Positions 1 to 9,532 of a DNA stretch of 64,000 nucleotides are shown here, piece after piece. Every line of letters starts with the position of its first letter. Within the stretch, counting starts at the first letter, position 1. The position numbers and the translations under genes were made by a program. Below the pieces are notes generated by a model. That model ran no database searches. It worked only from the letters and a program-made list of their open reading frames with translations, and had not been told where the DNA came from. Source of the DNA: Lineus longissimus. Its lineage: Eukaryota; Nemertea; Pilidiophora; Heteronemertea; Lineidae. Location: assembly GCF_910592395.1 (NCBI RefSeq), contig NC_088325.1, positions 4,185,501 through 4,249,500 of the forward strand, read 5' to 3'.

Positions 1-2924
1 CCTTACATTCTCACAAGTCTTTCCGTAGAAAGCATTATTCATGAGCTTGAAATAGTCTTTCTCAAAATCAGTCTTAGAATCCATACGTCTTTTAGTATTA
101 AAATCAATGTATGGTGCTAACCACTTTGATTGTTTAAAACATATCACCGAATGAACCCTCTTAAGTACCATTCCGTGCTTGAGGTAAAATTGTAGCATTC
201 TGTAATGCACTATGTTATTAGATTTATCCTTTTGTGTTAGTATTAGTTTCTCTACATTTGATCTTTTATCATCGCCCAGTAACTCTCTCTGGTAAGGACT
301 TAATTCATCATCTTCAATAAAGAGAGATTCGGGACAGAATGGAAAGTTCCTTGACTTAAATTTAATATTTCCTGGATACTCCAAATCCACCTCTAAGAAG
401 TAGCCTACTTCACTATCACTTGGAATTGCCATAATCTGCTCTTTACTAATAACATTCATGTTAAGTGGATCAATATCTATCATTTCAAAACTACCATAGG
501 GTTGAGGTTCCATCATGGACCATCCGTAAAGATTGTTAGCATCAATGTACAGGAGCTTATGACTCTCATCGGCCTTGACATGTCTTGTTCCCATAACACC
601 CGAAATTCCACCTCGTATTGCTTTCTCAAAAGTAAGTAAGATGTTGGTATCAGTCAGTAGTTCTAAGTTTATTCCTGTGTACTTCAAACCAGCTTGCCAG
701 GTTAGGCCTGGTGCCGAGTAACAGTGACATGGATCTATCTGAAAGTAGTTCAAATTGACATCCCTGAATTTCTCAAATAAATCAGCTAAAAGGATCACAT
801 CAGTTTTGAGGTAGAGGTCAATGAACTCACCGTGATTCCTGATCTTGAAATGATCCCATATTACCTTAGCCTCATCATAGGCAGAATCAGGTGCCATTTC
901 ATTTTTCAATTCGTCAAAAAACATAGACTTTTCTAGGTAAGTGACATTGTAGCTTTCATGTGATGTGTAAAAAGAGTAAGGTACTGAACCCTCCTTCCTC
1001 AATAGTTTAAAATCAATGGTATTTGGGAACTTCTGTCTCGTAATTTTAAAGTCATCATCCAGCATTGATTTGGTTATGTTGTCTAAACTGGACTGCAGGA
1101 ATCTGTACGAGTCCAAAAACCTGAAACAACCGAACTGAAATGAGATGTATTCCTCTGCTGTTTTGGCAAGTAATTTCAGTTTCTTGTACTTCGGTAGTTT
1201 AGTCATTAAGTCTTTAATAAACAGGTGTGAATCATAATTACTAAGATTGTGAAAAAATACTGGAACGAACATGGCTTTATTTTCATTCAAATTGCATGAG
1301 CTGTGAGCAGCACCTCGATATCTACCACTGTAGTGATCGTGATCCTTGACCTTGTCATATCCTAAAGGTTGATTACAGTAATAACATTGTGTTTCTAATT
1401 GATATTTCTGCCAGTCTTCATCTGTCATTGTTAGAGGAAAGTTACAGTTCAATAAATTAGAGAATTGTTCTTCCAGCCTGATTAACCAGTTACAGAACAC
1501 ATCTACAACATCAGCACCCCTGTGAGACACACACTGGCTACTGTAAAGTTGTGGGTAGTCTGAGTGAACATAAACACCAACAGCTGATGCATGTTGTTTG
1601 AATAGCTTCTTTGAACTCGGTTCTTTCATCATAGGTGGCTCTACTGATACTACTGGTTCGCTTATTGATTCAAAATCAGCATAGATTACAAATGGAACTC
1701 TGTTCTTGAATGAGTGTTTTTCAAATTTAAGCTGTGACCATTTACTGTTAGGTGGAGGCAGACTGATCTTACAGTAATCGTGTTCTCCACATTTCTTTTT
1801 ATGATTGTCTAGTGTAGACTTCCTGTAAAAGTAATTCATGCATCTCCTGCAAAGATACACTCTATGAGCGAGTGACCTGAAGAAAAGATTGATGTCTCTT
1901 ATGTACATGAAATGGTCCTTGAAATAGAGCAGATCAATGACATCATCATCGTCATAATTCTTGGACAGGTAGAGAGGTTCTAGTTTTGCCTCACAGGTGC
2001 TCTTAGCCGATTCATTCTGCAATTTAAACACATTAATTTTGAGATTATTATCACTCTCTATCTTAGTGATATATATTTTTGAATACATACAGGAAATGAG
2101 TCTATTTTGATATCAGTAGTTTTCGAACTCTGTTCTCGTGACGAAGTCATTTCTAGCATATCAGTAGTGATATTGAATGTACTCTCAGGATTTTCTTTTA
2201 GATATTTAGCGGCCAATAAAGACCAGAGAAAACATTTATTGTCATTCGACTCCACATTGATTACAGCTTTTGTTTTAAATGGTCATTTAGTGTAATGACT
2301 ACCTTTACACCTCTTGTAAGAACAGATGGTCATGTTACAAGACTCTATTTTGTTCAGTGTAAGTCCAGACCCTTGAAAGTACCTTTCCTCAATCTGTGTC
2401 TTAATGTAGTTTAACTGGTTGGTTATGGCATAAATTGCCTGGTTCCTTGAAATTATGTTTTCCATTGGAGACTGTATGGGGTGTGTTACACTTTCACCTT
2501 GACGATCAAACTGAGCAAATACTGATATGCTTATTTTGTGATGGTAATCATTGAGTTGAAATAATACCTCCTCTAATTTCTCTCTGTATTCATACACTTG
2601 TTTAGCTTCTCTGTCAATCTTTAAACTAATGGTGACTACAGGCTTGCCAAATTGTTTTACTATTTCTACTCCACTCACTTTCTTTATGCCATCTAGCTCA
2701 TTTTCCTCAAATGCAAGTTTCTTATCCATACTTTTAGTGATAAGTGATGGGGCTCGGGGTTGAGCAATAGGGACATAATCCGGATTTAATTTGGTCAGGT
2801 GACCTTTGGTTATCCTGTGAATGGCCATATTATTGTATGATATGTACTTGTCACATGTAGTGCAAAGTATTTTCTGATTCTTATCAGTCAGTCTATTTAT
2901 TAGACTAAAATTTATTAAATTCAA
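1..2924 (-). pseudogene. DNA polymerase B of Polinton type, interrupted and cut by window edge
   Basis: Family-B polymerase that would replicate the element, probably protein-primed. The N-terminal part starts at ATG 2924 and has a C2H2-like finger (CTTC...H...H). After it come a cysteine-rich segment near 1845, exo I ADFES near 1670, a Cys/His cluster with DHDHYSGRYRG near 1330-1390, exo II with NLSNYDSHLF near 1240, exo III YLKTDVILL near 810, motif A YIDANNLYGWSM near 530-550 and the start of motif B NNAFYGK at the left edge. Motif C lies outside. Two breaks are visible: an in-frame TGA at 2285-2283, and a switch from frame 2 to frame 0 (equivalent to a -1 shift) between about 2088 and 2058, next to the TAG at 2060-2058. 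Family-typical sequence continues across both breaks, so this is one damaged gene, not three genes. A shorter start at ATG 2088 could express the exonuclease and polymerase part alone. Confidence 0.88.
2122..2142. repeat. 21-bp motif, copy 1, inside polymerase B
   Basis: A 21-base word beginning TTCGAACTCTGTTCTC recurs at 4182-4202 with one mismatch (G for A near its end). Here it lies inside the polymerase reading frame, coding part of SREQSSK on the minus strand, shortly before the frameshift. Confidence 0.7.
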
Positions 2925-2947
2925 TAAATCTCTTGAATTAAATAGAA

Positions 2948-3724
2948 ATGGACTTCATAATCAGTGAACAAGAATGTAATGAAGCCAAATTTGAGTACTA
3001 CTTAACAGACCAATTAGACATAAAATCCATTACTTTGAAATCGATAACCTTTTACAATTCATGGTGGACTGGTGATAACGTTCCGGGTATTACCGAATTG
3101 TTAAAAATGGAAAATGACTCAAGACAACAATCCGATTCTTTCTATGTCCCTTTTGATGGTCATTTCAGTTTGTCCGAACTTAGCTCCTTTATCAATGAGC
3201 GTATCAAAAATCCTGCAGGACATGTTAACATCAGCTGTGACAATAACAATTATCTTATCATTGAACTTACTGAAGACAGGTTGTTTATGTTGAAAGATTA
3301 CTATCTCGGTGATGAATATTTTACAATAGTAAACACATTTTTTGCTTTTAAACAAACTAAATTCACCAAGAAAGGAAAATACTGCTCCACCAAGCCACTT
3401 AACTTTTACAGAAAATAACTATTCTTAAGATCAAATTTGGTTGACAAAGCTAAGACCCTCTACAACAATAAACCATCTGACATTTTCTGCATCATACCTG
3501 TAGAAGATGGTGACCAAATAAAAATGCTGCGATACGAACCGAATTGTAAGAAAACGATAAATAAGTGTACTAATCACAGAAAATTCGAAATCACTGATGA
3601 GAATGGTAATCTAGTTAATTTCAGAGGAACAGAGGTTTCTTTAGAGTTAAGAATAGAGTTAAACTCTTGTGGTGAAGACAAGCACCTCGGACCACCTGAT
3701 GAGATCATTCCATTAAAGGAATAG
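2948..3724 (+). pseudogene. Element-encoded protein of unknown function, split by a stop codon
   Basis: The only plus-strand gene of the element, starting 23 bp from the polymerase start, so the two probably share a divergent promoter. The first part is 156 codons (2948-3418). The frame then stays open after a TAA at 3416-3418, and a second 95-codon stretch starts at a TTG at 3437 in the same frame. The second half opens with LVDKAKTLYNN, which reads as an internal segment. I infer a single ~258-residue protein with one nonsense mutation. No signal peptide or membrane segment is visible. The end overlaps the next, oppositely directed gene by 20 bp. I do not recognise a named domain. Two separate small proteins is the alternative. 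Confidence 0.65.
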
Positions 3725-4163
3725 TACATTTCTTCTCTTTAACTACAGGTTTAACAAGAGGGCTAATTGACCCCTTCCTGAGTGATCCCTTCATGACTGC
3801 TTCATTCAAGCCTGATCGCTGCTCTTTACTTACTTTTTTAGGAAGTTTCTTAAACATAATAAATGCTGCCAAAATAATTGCACCTAAACCTACATAGACA
3901 TAGGTATTACTGGTAGATTCACGCAGTGATACATCAGTATTTTGAGATTGTGGGTCTTCTTCCTCTACTTCTTCTTCCTCCTTTTCCACAACTCTGTTGT
4001 TTGGGGAGGAGTCCTGTACTTTAAATGTCGTCTTATCCTTTTTTATCCTCTTAAATTCCTGAGATCTTCTACCCATTTCTCTAGACCATGCTAATTGTTT
4101 CTCTGATCGAGGTTTCTTAGACACTGAAACTTTAGTAGTATCAGTTACAGTTTCAAGTTCCAT
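3705..4163 (-). CDS. Small single-pass membrane protein of the element
   Basis: 152 residues. The basic N-terminal half contains SEKQLAWSREMGRR, then an acidic run (EKEEEEVEEED, about residues 61-71), one clear membrane segment (YVYVGLGAIILAAFIMF, about 89-105) followed at once by lysines, and a basic C-terminus. The charge pattern suggests the C-terminal side faces the cytosol or virion interior. It sits in a minus-strand series with the Q/N-rich gene, 48 bp from its neighbour, and converges on the split plus-strand gene with a 20-bp overlap. I see no enzyme motif. A virion or membrane-remodelling role is only an inference from context. Confidence 0.75.
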   Translation of the reverse strand: MELETVTDTTKVSVSKKPRSEKQLAWSREMGRRSQEFKRIKKDKTTFKVQDSSPNNRVVEKEEEEVEEEDPQSQNTDVSLRESTSNTYVYVGLGAIILAAFIMFKKLPKKVSKEQRSGLNEAVMKGSLRKGSISPLVKPVVKEKKCTIPLME

Positions 4164-4181
4164 TTATCTTGGCCGAATTAA

Positions 4182-4202
4182 TTCGAACTCTGTTCTCATG
4201 AC
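4182..4202. repeat. 21-bp motif, copy 2, upstream of the 152-residue gene
   Basis: Second copy of the word found at 2122-2142, differing at one base. It lies in the 48-bp gap between two minus-strand genes, about 20 bp upstream of the ATG at 4163, where a promoter or other control signal would be expected. Confidence 0.7.
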
Positions 4203-4211
4203 CAGGTTAAT

Positions 4212-5075
4212 TTAGTCTTCTTTATCATCACTACCTGTAATATTTAGACTTTCATCTATTGGTTTGTCACATTCAGAGACAGTCATATTTGGTGTATTCA
4301 TATTTGGTGTATTCATACCCGATGTATTCATTGATGATTCCTCATGACAATGGCCTAAAGTAATAAGTGTTGTTGAAGCAAGTGCCGTCAATGGTCCCAT
4401 TTTGTTACTAAACCATCCAAGCCATTTGTCAAGTTCATTGGTAACGATGTAATCATTTCTGAGGTCATGGTAAAGATCATCCTCGTCATCTATTGGTAAT
4501 AACCACCTTGATAATTTAGTGTAAGCTTTAAGTACTGTCTTACCCAAAGAATCATTAAGTCTGGCAGCCATCTTTGTCATGTAGATTCTATGGTGTTTTA
4601 AGAGTTCCTTTTCTGTCATATTATCTAAGTCATTTAAAGTTAGTTGTGTATTAAGTAAATCCTTGCTTTTCCCAGTTGCAACTAAAATTTCTAAGTCTTG
4701 TTTGGCTTTAAGGCCACTATCAGTCAAATAGTTCAAATTTTGTTGATTGCTACTTGAACCTTGTTGATTGCTAGTTGATCCTAGTTGGCAACTAGAATTG
4801 ACTATTCCTTGACTAGGAGTAACTAAATTTGAACTATTCAACTGCTTGTTTGAAACTTGTTGATTTGTAGTGCAGTTCTGTTGAAAGTTAGTACTGTTCT
4901 GTTGGTAACTACCAGTGTTCTGTTGGTAACTACCTGTGTTCTGTTGGTTAGAAGCCCCGACTCGAGCTATGCTCTCAGGACTGCGTCCGACTGGGTTTTG
5001 ATTGATAACACCAATATGTTTCATTTGTTGTTCAATTACAGATGATGTCTGACTATTCATTTGCTGACTGTTCAT
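4212..5075 (-). CDS. Q/N-rich protein of the element
   Basis: 287 residues. Residues 1-120 are very rich in Gln, Asn, Ser and Thr, with short internal repeats (QQNTGSY twice, related NQQ units, then GSTSNQQGSSSNQQ). This is a low-complexity, prion-like composition. Residues about 120-240 look folded and helical (KAKQDLEILV, MTEKELLKHHRIYMTKMAARLN, YTKLSRWLLP), ending in a hydrophobic stretch MGPLTALASTTLITLGHC. A second small repeat (MNTSG, MNTPN, MNTPN) precedes an acidic tail. No catalytic motif is visible. It lies between the membrane-protein gene and the interrupted gene at 5099-6227 on the same strand. Structural or assembly roles are possible but not shown. Confidence 0.8.
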   Translation of the reverse strand: MNSQQMNSQTSSVIEQQMKHIGVINQNPVGRSPESIARVGASNQQNTGSYQQNTGSYQQNSTNFQQNCTTNQQVSNKQLNSSNLVTPSQGIVNSSCQLGSTSNQQGSSSNQQNLNYLTDSGLKAKQDLEILVATGKSKDLLNTQLTLNDLDNMTEKELLKHHRIYMTKMAARLNDSLGKTVLKAYTKLSRWLLPIDDEDDLYHDLRNDYIVTNELDKWLGWFSNKMGPLTALASTTLITLGHCHEESSMNTSGMNTPNMNTPNMTVSECDKPIDESLNITGSDDKED

Positions 5076-5098
5076 TTAAAATAATAGAAACATGAGTG

Positions 5099-6227
5099 TT
5101 AAGTGCAAAATGCTGTTTTCACAAGTTTATTGCACTTAACACTAGCTGGTGCTAACTTAATACTACTGATGCAGTTAATGTCTCGACCTGCACTAGCACT
5201 CAATAAAACGTCAAACTGCTTGTCAATATCCTGGTCATATTCCTTCTCAACCTTGTAATTCTGGAAGAAAATACTTTGAGTGAAATCATACCATAATCTC
5301 TCCAAATCATTAACTCGCTCCTTGTTGGTTAAAAAAAGGTCTAAATATTACATAATCAATTTTCATCGTTTTAAAGGCTTGGTGTAAAAATACCTTGTAG
5401 TTAATTGTGACCTTCACACCACAGTAATGCAGAAATCTAAGGAAAGCATAGTACACTAGTCTAAGGTTAGTGATATTCTCATCTGTTAATTGGGGTTTAC
5501 CAATAGCTCTGTTGATAAATTCAATGGCAAGAAACCAGTCATATTCCCCACAGTGAAATTCAACAAGTATGGCCTCGCCATGTAACCCCTTTTCCCGTAA
5601 CTTAGAGGGGAGAGTGGCAATACCCATTTTTAAAGCTAAGTGGACTGTACTTTCATATCTCTGCTTACTAAGACATTTTCTGTGACTTGAAAAGTAGCAC
5701 TGTAAATACACTTCCACAAAGTCCTTTAAATATTTGAGAACCGATTCAGACAAACGTCTCCATCCAAGCTTTCTAAGAATAATGTCAAAATAACGAATCT
5801 TGTTGTCAATCTTGATCTCAAGATTCTTAAAATCATCATCGTAACTGGTTGCATTACAAACAATGCAGAATTGATACTTCACAGTTTTAGCGGCGTTCCT
5901 GGCTAAATTTAATTTTTTTTGATACTCAAAAAGTGGCCAACGTTTGCACTTACGGCAGAATTGGGCATTAGTTTTGGTACTGACGTCATATTCTTTCATT
6001 CTTGGCAGGACTACTTTGTGTGTCTCAGTAGGCTTATCAAATTTCCCACTGTCATAATTCTTGCTGTCATTTTCTTCACTGAAATTTCTATCCATGGCCC
6101 TAGGACGAATGAATCCTTTAAGATTCTCATTGTTCCACTCACTAGAATAATAATCTTTTAATGAGATGTATTTATTCATATTTACATGATAATTATTTTT
6201 TAAACATTGTTTTTGATAGAAGGTCAC
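5099..6227 (-). pseudogene. Cysteine-containing protein of the element, frameshifted at a homopolymer
   Basis: The first 305 codons (6227-5310) encode a basic protein with a possible zinc ribbon near residues 90-130 (CRKC about 30 residues before CIVC), followed by a helical region with no family I recognise. The frame ends in FFNQQGAS and a stop. Just upstream of that stop is a run of seven A (T on the coding strand, 5331-5337). The adjacent frame is open through this run and on for another 68+ codons (5305-5099, LWYDFTQSIFF and onward). One extra base in the run would explain both, so I read this as one gene of roughly 370 residues with a homopolymer frameshift. Assembly error or programmed slippage are alternatives. 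Its end is 24 bp from the start of the next gene. Confidence 0.6.
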
Positions 6228-7670
6228 CTAAGACCTTTTACGTGATTTTAAGGCTTTAACACCCCCAATTAAACCATAGATTATGGAGCTCACAATAGCA
6301 ATAACTGCTGTGATCAGATGTTCAGCTAGAAAGCCAACAGCAGCACCAACTGTTTTCAGGAGAAATGAAACTAAAGACCCTATTATTCCAGGTAAAGCTG
6401 CAGCTGATTTCTTGGCTAGTTCTTTCAACCATTCAGCCAACTTCTTAAGACCTTCTTTTACTTTATCTGGTATTGATGGTTTTGGTCCTGGCCCAGGTTC
6501 TGGTGTAGGTCCTGGAGTTGGGTCTGGTCCTGGAGTTGGTTTTACAGATTTAGTGGCACCACTTAAAGCACTACTGATACTGAGACCTAGAGTTGTAAAT
6601 GTCATTACAACAGCTGTTATTATGGCGCTAATGGTTACACCATACGTCTTAAAAAGTAACTTTATTCTGTCCTTTAGAGGAATAGTTGAATCTGGTTTCT
6701 TTAGAACATCAACAATTAAACGTTTAATTCTTCTAGTTTGTGACTCACTGTCATTGTCTAACCTCCATACCTTTGACATTTCCTCATACAATTTGTCATT
6801 TAGTTCATCTATTTGCTTTTTCAACTCCCCCGTATCTTTAGCATCTTCTTCTACATACTTTACATAGTCTCTTGTTAAATTATGAAGTTTATTTTCTAAT
6901 TCCTCTATTTGCATGTCCTTATCCCTCTTTACTGCAGCTAGATCATCACCAGCCTGTTTTAACCCTCTAAGTTCTCTCAAGGCAGATTCAGTAAAACCCA
7001 GTGTTTTAAGTTCATCATCATTAGAATCTATCAGTTTATCTATTGGTTTAGTTGAAGTGACAATCTCTTCAATTAAACCATCCGTTTGAGTGGATGCAGA
7101 TTTAGGTTCCCCTCCTGGTGGGTCAGGTTCAATCATACCTTTTAAATAATTAACAAAATTAGTACCAAACTTAACCTTTAAAGTGTTTTCAGCATAGAAG
7201 CTTCCATCACCCTTAGTTAAAGGAATTAACTTTATGTCTTCGCCATCCTTATTAGGATAGGCCGTGCTAAATAAAAATTCGTTTTCTAGTTTATCTTTTA
7301 TCAAATTACCTTCATCAATTGTTTTCGGATGGTAGTAAAGTTTGTTTCTAGTGTAAATAATGTGTGGTGCAAGATTACTCAATTTTTTCTTGTCATATTG
7401 CCATTTTGTTCCTTCCAATGCTGTATCAAGTTTACCCTCTACTTCATCGTAATTAAACTCCTTTACCATCAATTCAGGGACAATACTTCTTACTCTATCT
7501 GGAGTTGTAGTGAATGAAGTTTCATCAGTTAAGTTACTAGTACCTGTGTTGTATGTTGTGCCGTCATCTTGAAAAATTCTATACTTTGTCCAATCAGGAA
7601 GATCATCCACATCAGGATCGAAATTAGGATCGTAATCACTCATTTCATAACTTTCACCTCCTTCAGCCAT
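6228..7670 (-). CDS. Polinton-type membrane protein with coiled coil and Pro-Gly linker
   Basis: 480 residues, intact. The layout is an acidic N-terminus (many Asp, residues 1-40), a globular part to about 220, a predicted coiled coil about 235-305, a basic helix, a first membrane segment about 345-372 (SAIITAVVMTFTTLGLSISS), a Pro-Gly spacer about 379-398 (alternating TPGPDPTPGP), an amphipathic lysine-rich helix, a long hydrophobic Ala/Gly-rich region about 424-471, and a basic end KSRKRS. Similar modular proteins occur in Polinton-like elements. Its role is not established from the sequence, and membrane association is the safe statement. The stop codon directly abuts the ATG of the next minus-strand gene (6228/6227), and the upstream gene ends 10 bp before its start, which fits compact, co-regulated expression. 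Confidence 0.82.
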   Translation of the reverse strand: MAEGGESYEMSDYDPNFDPDVDDLPDWTKYRIFQDDGTTYNTGTSNLTDETSFTTTPDRVRSIVPELMVKEFNYDEVEGKLDTALEGTKWQYDKKKLSNLAPHIIYTRNKLYYHPKTIDEGNLIKDKLENEFLFSTAYPNKDGEDIKLIPLTKGDGSFYAENTLKVKFGTNFVNYLKGMIEPDPPGGEPKSASTQTDGLIEEIVTSTKPIDKLIDSNDDELKTLGFTESALRELRGLKQAGDDLAAVKRDKDMQIEELENKLHNLTRDYVKYVEEDAKDTGELKKQIDELNDKLYEEMSKVWRLDNDSESQTRRIKRLIVDVLKKPDSTIPLKDRIKLLFKTYGVTISAIITAVVMTFTTLGLSISSALSGATKSVKPTPGPDPTPGPTPEPGPGPKPSIPDKVKEGLKKLAEWLKELAKKSAAALPGIIGSLVSFLLKTVGAAVGFLAEHLITAVIAIVSSIIYGLIGGVKALKSRKRS

Positions 7671-7680
7671 AATTACTCAT

Positions 7681-9117
7681 TTATCTAACCATAAAAACAA
7701 TCAATGTACCAACAACTGAGTAAAGCATGAATTTAATTGTTTCATGAGTATCATCATCCCTCTCAACTTTGGTGTCCCGTTTAGTAGTAGGAGTATTCTT
7801 TGATGTTTCAGTTGTTTTTGGTGCATCAACATTACTCTTTGGTGTATGACTGGTCTTGACAGTATCAACACTACTCTTAACTCTTATTTTCTTAGAACTA
7901 TTTCCTTCCATCAGTGGTGGTGGTAAGGTCTTTTTGTGGTTAATGTCATTCTTACCAGGTTTAGCATTTTTTGGTGCTATTAGAATGTTATTATTGTAGT
8001 TATCCAGCTTACCAATAACGAGTACCATATTTGACCCTATGACATACAATCCTGGTGCTATTACATAATCTAGTCTTGTTTGAGTGTCACTCACTGCTTT
8101 TTGGTATCTTTGAATTGAAGTGGGAATATCAGGATGTTGATTAATCGAGTCCTTTAATAGTTTGTTAAATTCCTTCTGAGCATCCAATTCTGTACCCGGT
8201 ACTCCAATTATTGGTGTTCTGGTCAACGCCTGAGCACCCAGAATACAGTAAACATATGTTCTTATTGTGTCATTCAACCTCTCTATTCCAGGATTAGAGA
8301 AACCATTTGATTTAAATATCATGAATTGTTGATAGGTTTGACATTCATTTTGTGTGATTACATCAAATACATTCTTGTGTCTCCTGACATGATCCTTGAT
8401 GAAAGTATCTGGATATTTGAAATTAGCCATTCCAGCATCCCAGTCTTTACTGAACATCGGTGGCATTCTATTTTCATGAACTTGCATGAGGAAGAAATTG
8501 ATTTTAGAATCATTGATGTAATATCCAGGATCAGTTATGTTCGGGTTGTAATCCGGTACACTCCATGACCTCCAACCACCGTTATTTTCAAACACTGAGA
8601 AATCATATTCGTCTTTTAAACCAAATTCACTCAATAACCCTCCTAGTTTCCTACGGTTAATGTTATTGTTTGTCTCATTGAAATCACTTTCACCTGGAAT
8701 TGGTATCTCTAGATTCTTCATGATCTTCAATATTTGATAGTAAACATGAAATCTGTAAATTGACCTTATCAATGGGTCACTGTGATTCAAGTGATCATCT
8801 ATTGAAATACCACAACCGGCAGTAGCAAACCAAACAGCCATGTTAAATTGGATCTGGTAAAACGATAATGGATTTTTTTCCAGTCGCAGACAGTCTTTCT
8901 TATTTTTCAGGCTCAAAAACCCATGTGTTATCTTAGTTTCTTGCAGGCGGAAGAAATTGTTACTGGTAACAGTTACTTCTAGATTAAAGAAGTCATAGGT
9001 GAAGTTACTTTTATGTTGATTTGCTATTGGATAATACTTTATTACTCCAGAAGCTGATGAATAATTATGTTTGGTTTTAACTTCAGTTTTGGATAATGAA
9101 GACAGTAAAAAGGCCAT
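7681..9117 (-). CDS. Tail-anchored protein of the element, first gene at its right end
   Basis: 478 residues, intact. The first ~390 residues look like one folded, soluble domain with no signal peptide. Marked segments are FNMAVWFATAGCGISID and DPLIRSIYRFHVYYQILK, and a tryptophan-rich stretch GGWRSWSVPDYNP. Residues about 395-455 are a flexible Ser/Thr/Lys linker. The last ~18 residues (FMLYSVVGTLIVFMV) form a single C-terminal membrane anchor, so the bulk would face the cytosol or virion side. It starts 42 bp inside the palindrome at 9159-9302, so its promoter probably lies in that terminal region. I do not recognise a named family. The rigid domain plus anchor would suit a virion or membrane scaffold, as inference only. 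Confidence 0.8.
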   Translation of the reverse strand: MAFLLSSLSKTEVKTKHNYSSASGVIKYYPIANQHKSNFTYDFFNLEVTVTSNNFFRLQETKITHGFLSLKNKKDCLRLEKNPLSFYQIQFNMAVWFATAGCGISIDDHLNHSDPLIRSIYRFHVYYQILKIMKNLEIPIPGESDFNETNNNINRRKLGGLLSEFGLKDEYDFSVFENNGGWRSWSVPDYNPNITDPGYYINDSKINFFLMQVHENRMPPMFSKDWDAGMANFKYPDTFIKDHVRRHKNVFDVITQNECQTYQQFMIFKSNGFSNPGIERLNDTIRTYVYCILGAQALTRTPIIGVPGTELDAQKEFNKLLKDSINQHPDIPTSIQRYQKAVSDTQTRLDYVIAPGLYVIGSNMVLVIGKLDNYNNNILIAPKNAKPGKNDINHKKTLPPPLMEGNSSKKIRVKSSVDTVKTSHTPKSNVDAPKTTETSKNTPTTKRDTKVERDDDTHETIKFMLYSVVGTLIVFMVR

Positions 9118-9158
9118 TTATTTTAAGGAAATAACCCATTGAGCTGTAGTATTCCCTA

Positions 9159-9302
9159 AGAATGATAATACTGGGGTGGCTGGTTCTTAGGGGTTTTCTA
9201 GGCTATTTTGAAGCCTTTTTTTGAGACCAAAGGCCTGTAAGGGCTTTGGTCAAAAGGGCTTCAAAATACCTAGGATTCCTAGCAACCCAGTATTATCATT
9301 CT
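9159..9302. repeat. 144-bp imperfect palindrome at the presumed element end
   Basis: AGAATGATAATACTGGG at 9159-9175 is the exact reverse complement of 9286-9302. Pairing continues inwards with interruptions, including GACCAAA against TTTGGTC around the centre near 9235. The whole region could fold as one long hairpin. It sits directly upstream of the outermost gene of the virus-like element and is taken as part of, or next to, its terminal inverted repeat. The left terminus is outside the window, so this cannot be confirmed here. Confidence 0.75.
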
Positions 9303-9532
9303 GACATGTACGCAAAGTATAACAAAACCTCTCATCTAAGCAGAAGTAATGTGCTCTTTTGAGGGAAGGGTTCAAATCCATCGGAAACGAGTTTAATGAA
9401 ACGCCCAAGGGCCATTGCGCTCACCGTATAGATATTTGGTGGTTAGGAATTCACCCTGGTTAAGAAACATGCTACATGTATATAGTATATATAGGCCTAG
9501 CTCAAACCAAAGTCGGTATGACATGTGAGCTA
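9303..9532. other. Junction DNA without genes
   Basis: Non-coding sequence between the virus-like element and the tandem repeats. It includes a short TATA run near 9480-9495. I see no gene. Confidence 0.5.

Larger units (their letters stand above)
1..9302. mobile_element. Polinton/adintovirus-like element, right part
   Basis: A compact block of eight genes with gaps of a few to a few dozen bases, unlike the intron-rich, sparse DNA to its right. DNA polymerase B with Polinton-type exonuclease and polymerase motifs fixes the class. The neighbouring proteins (tail-anchored membrane proteins, a Q/N-rich protein, a Pro-Gly linker membrane protein) are of the sort carried by these elements. Integrase, packaging ATPase, capsid and protease genes are not seen and would lie left of the window if present. 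The right boundary is inferred from the palindrome at 9159-9302 and the change to repeat DNA after it. The mix of intact and broken genes suggests a moderately recent but decaying insertion. Confidence 0.85.

Noticed and set aside
2058-2090. Programmed -1 frameshift in polymerase B
   Set aside because: No X-XXY-YYZ slippery heptamer at the frame change and a separate stop codon upstream make ordinary decay more likely.
9367-9390. GGTTCAAATCC, like a tRNA B box
   Set aside because: No A box or cloverleaf fits in the preceding 60-80 bases.
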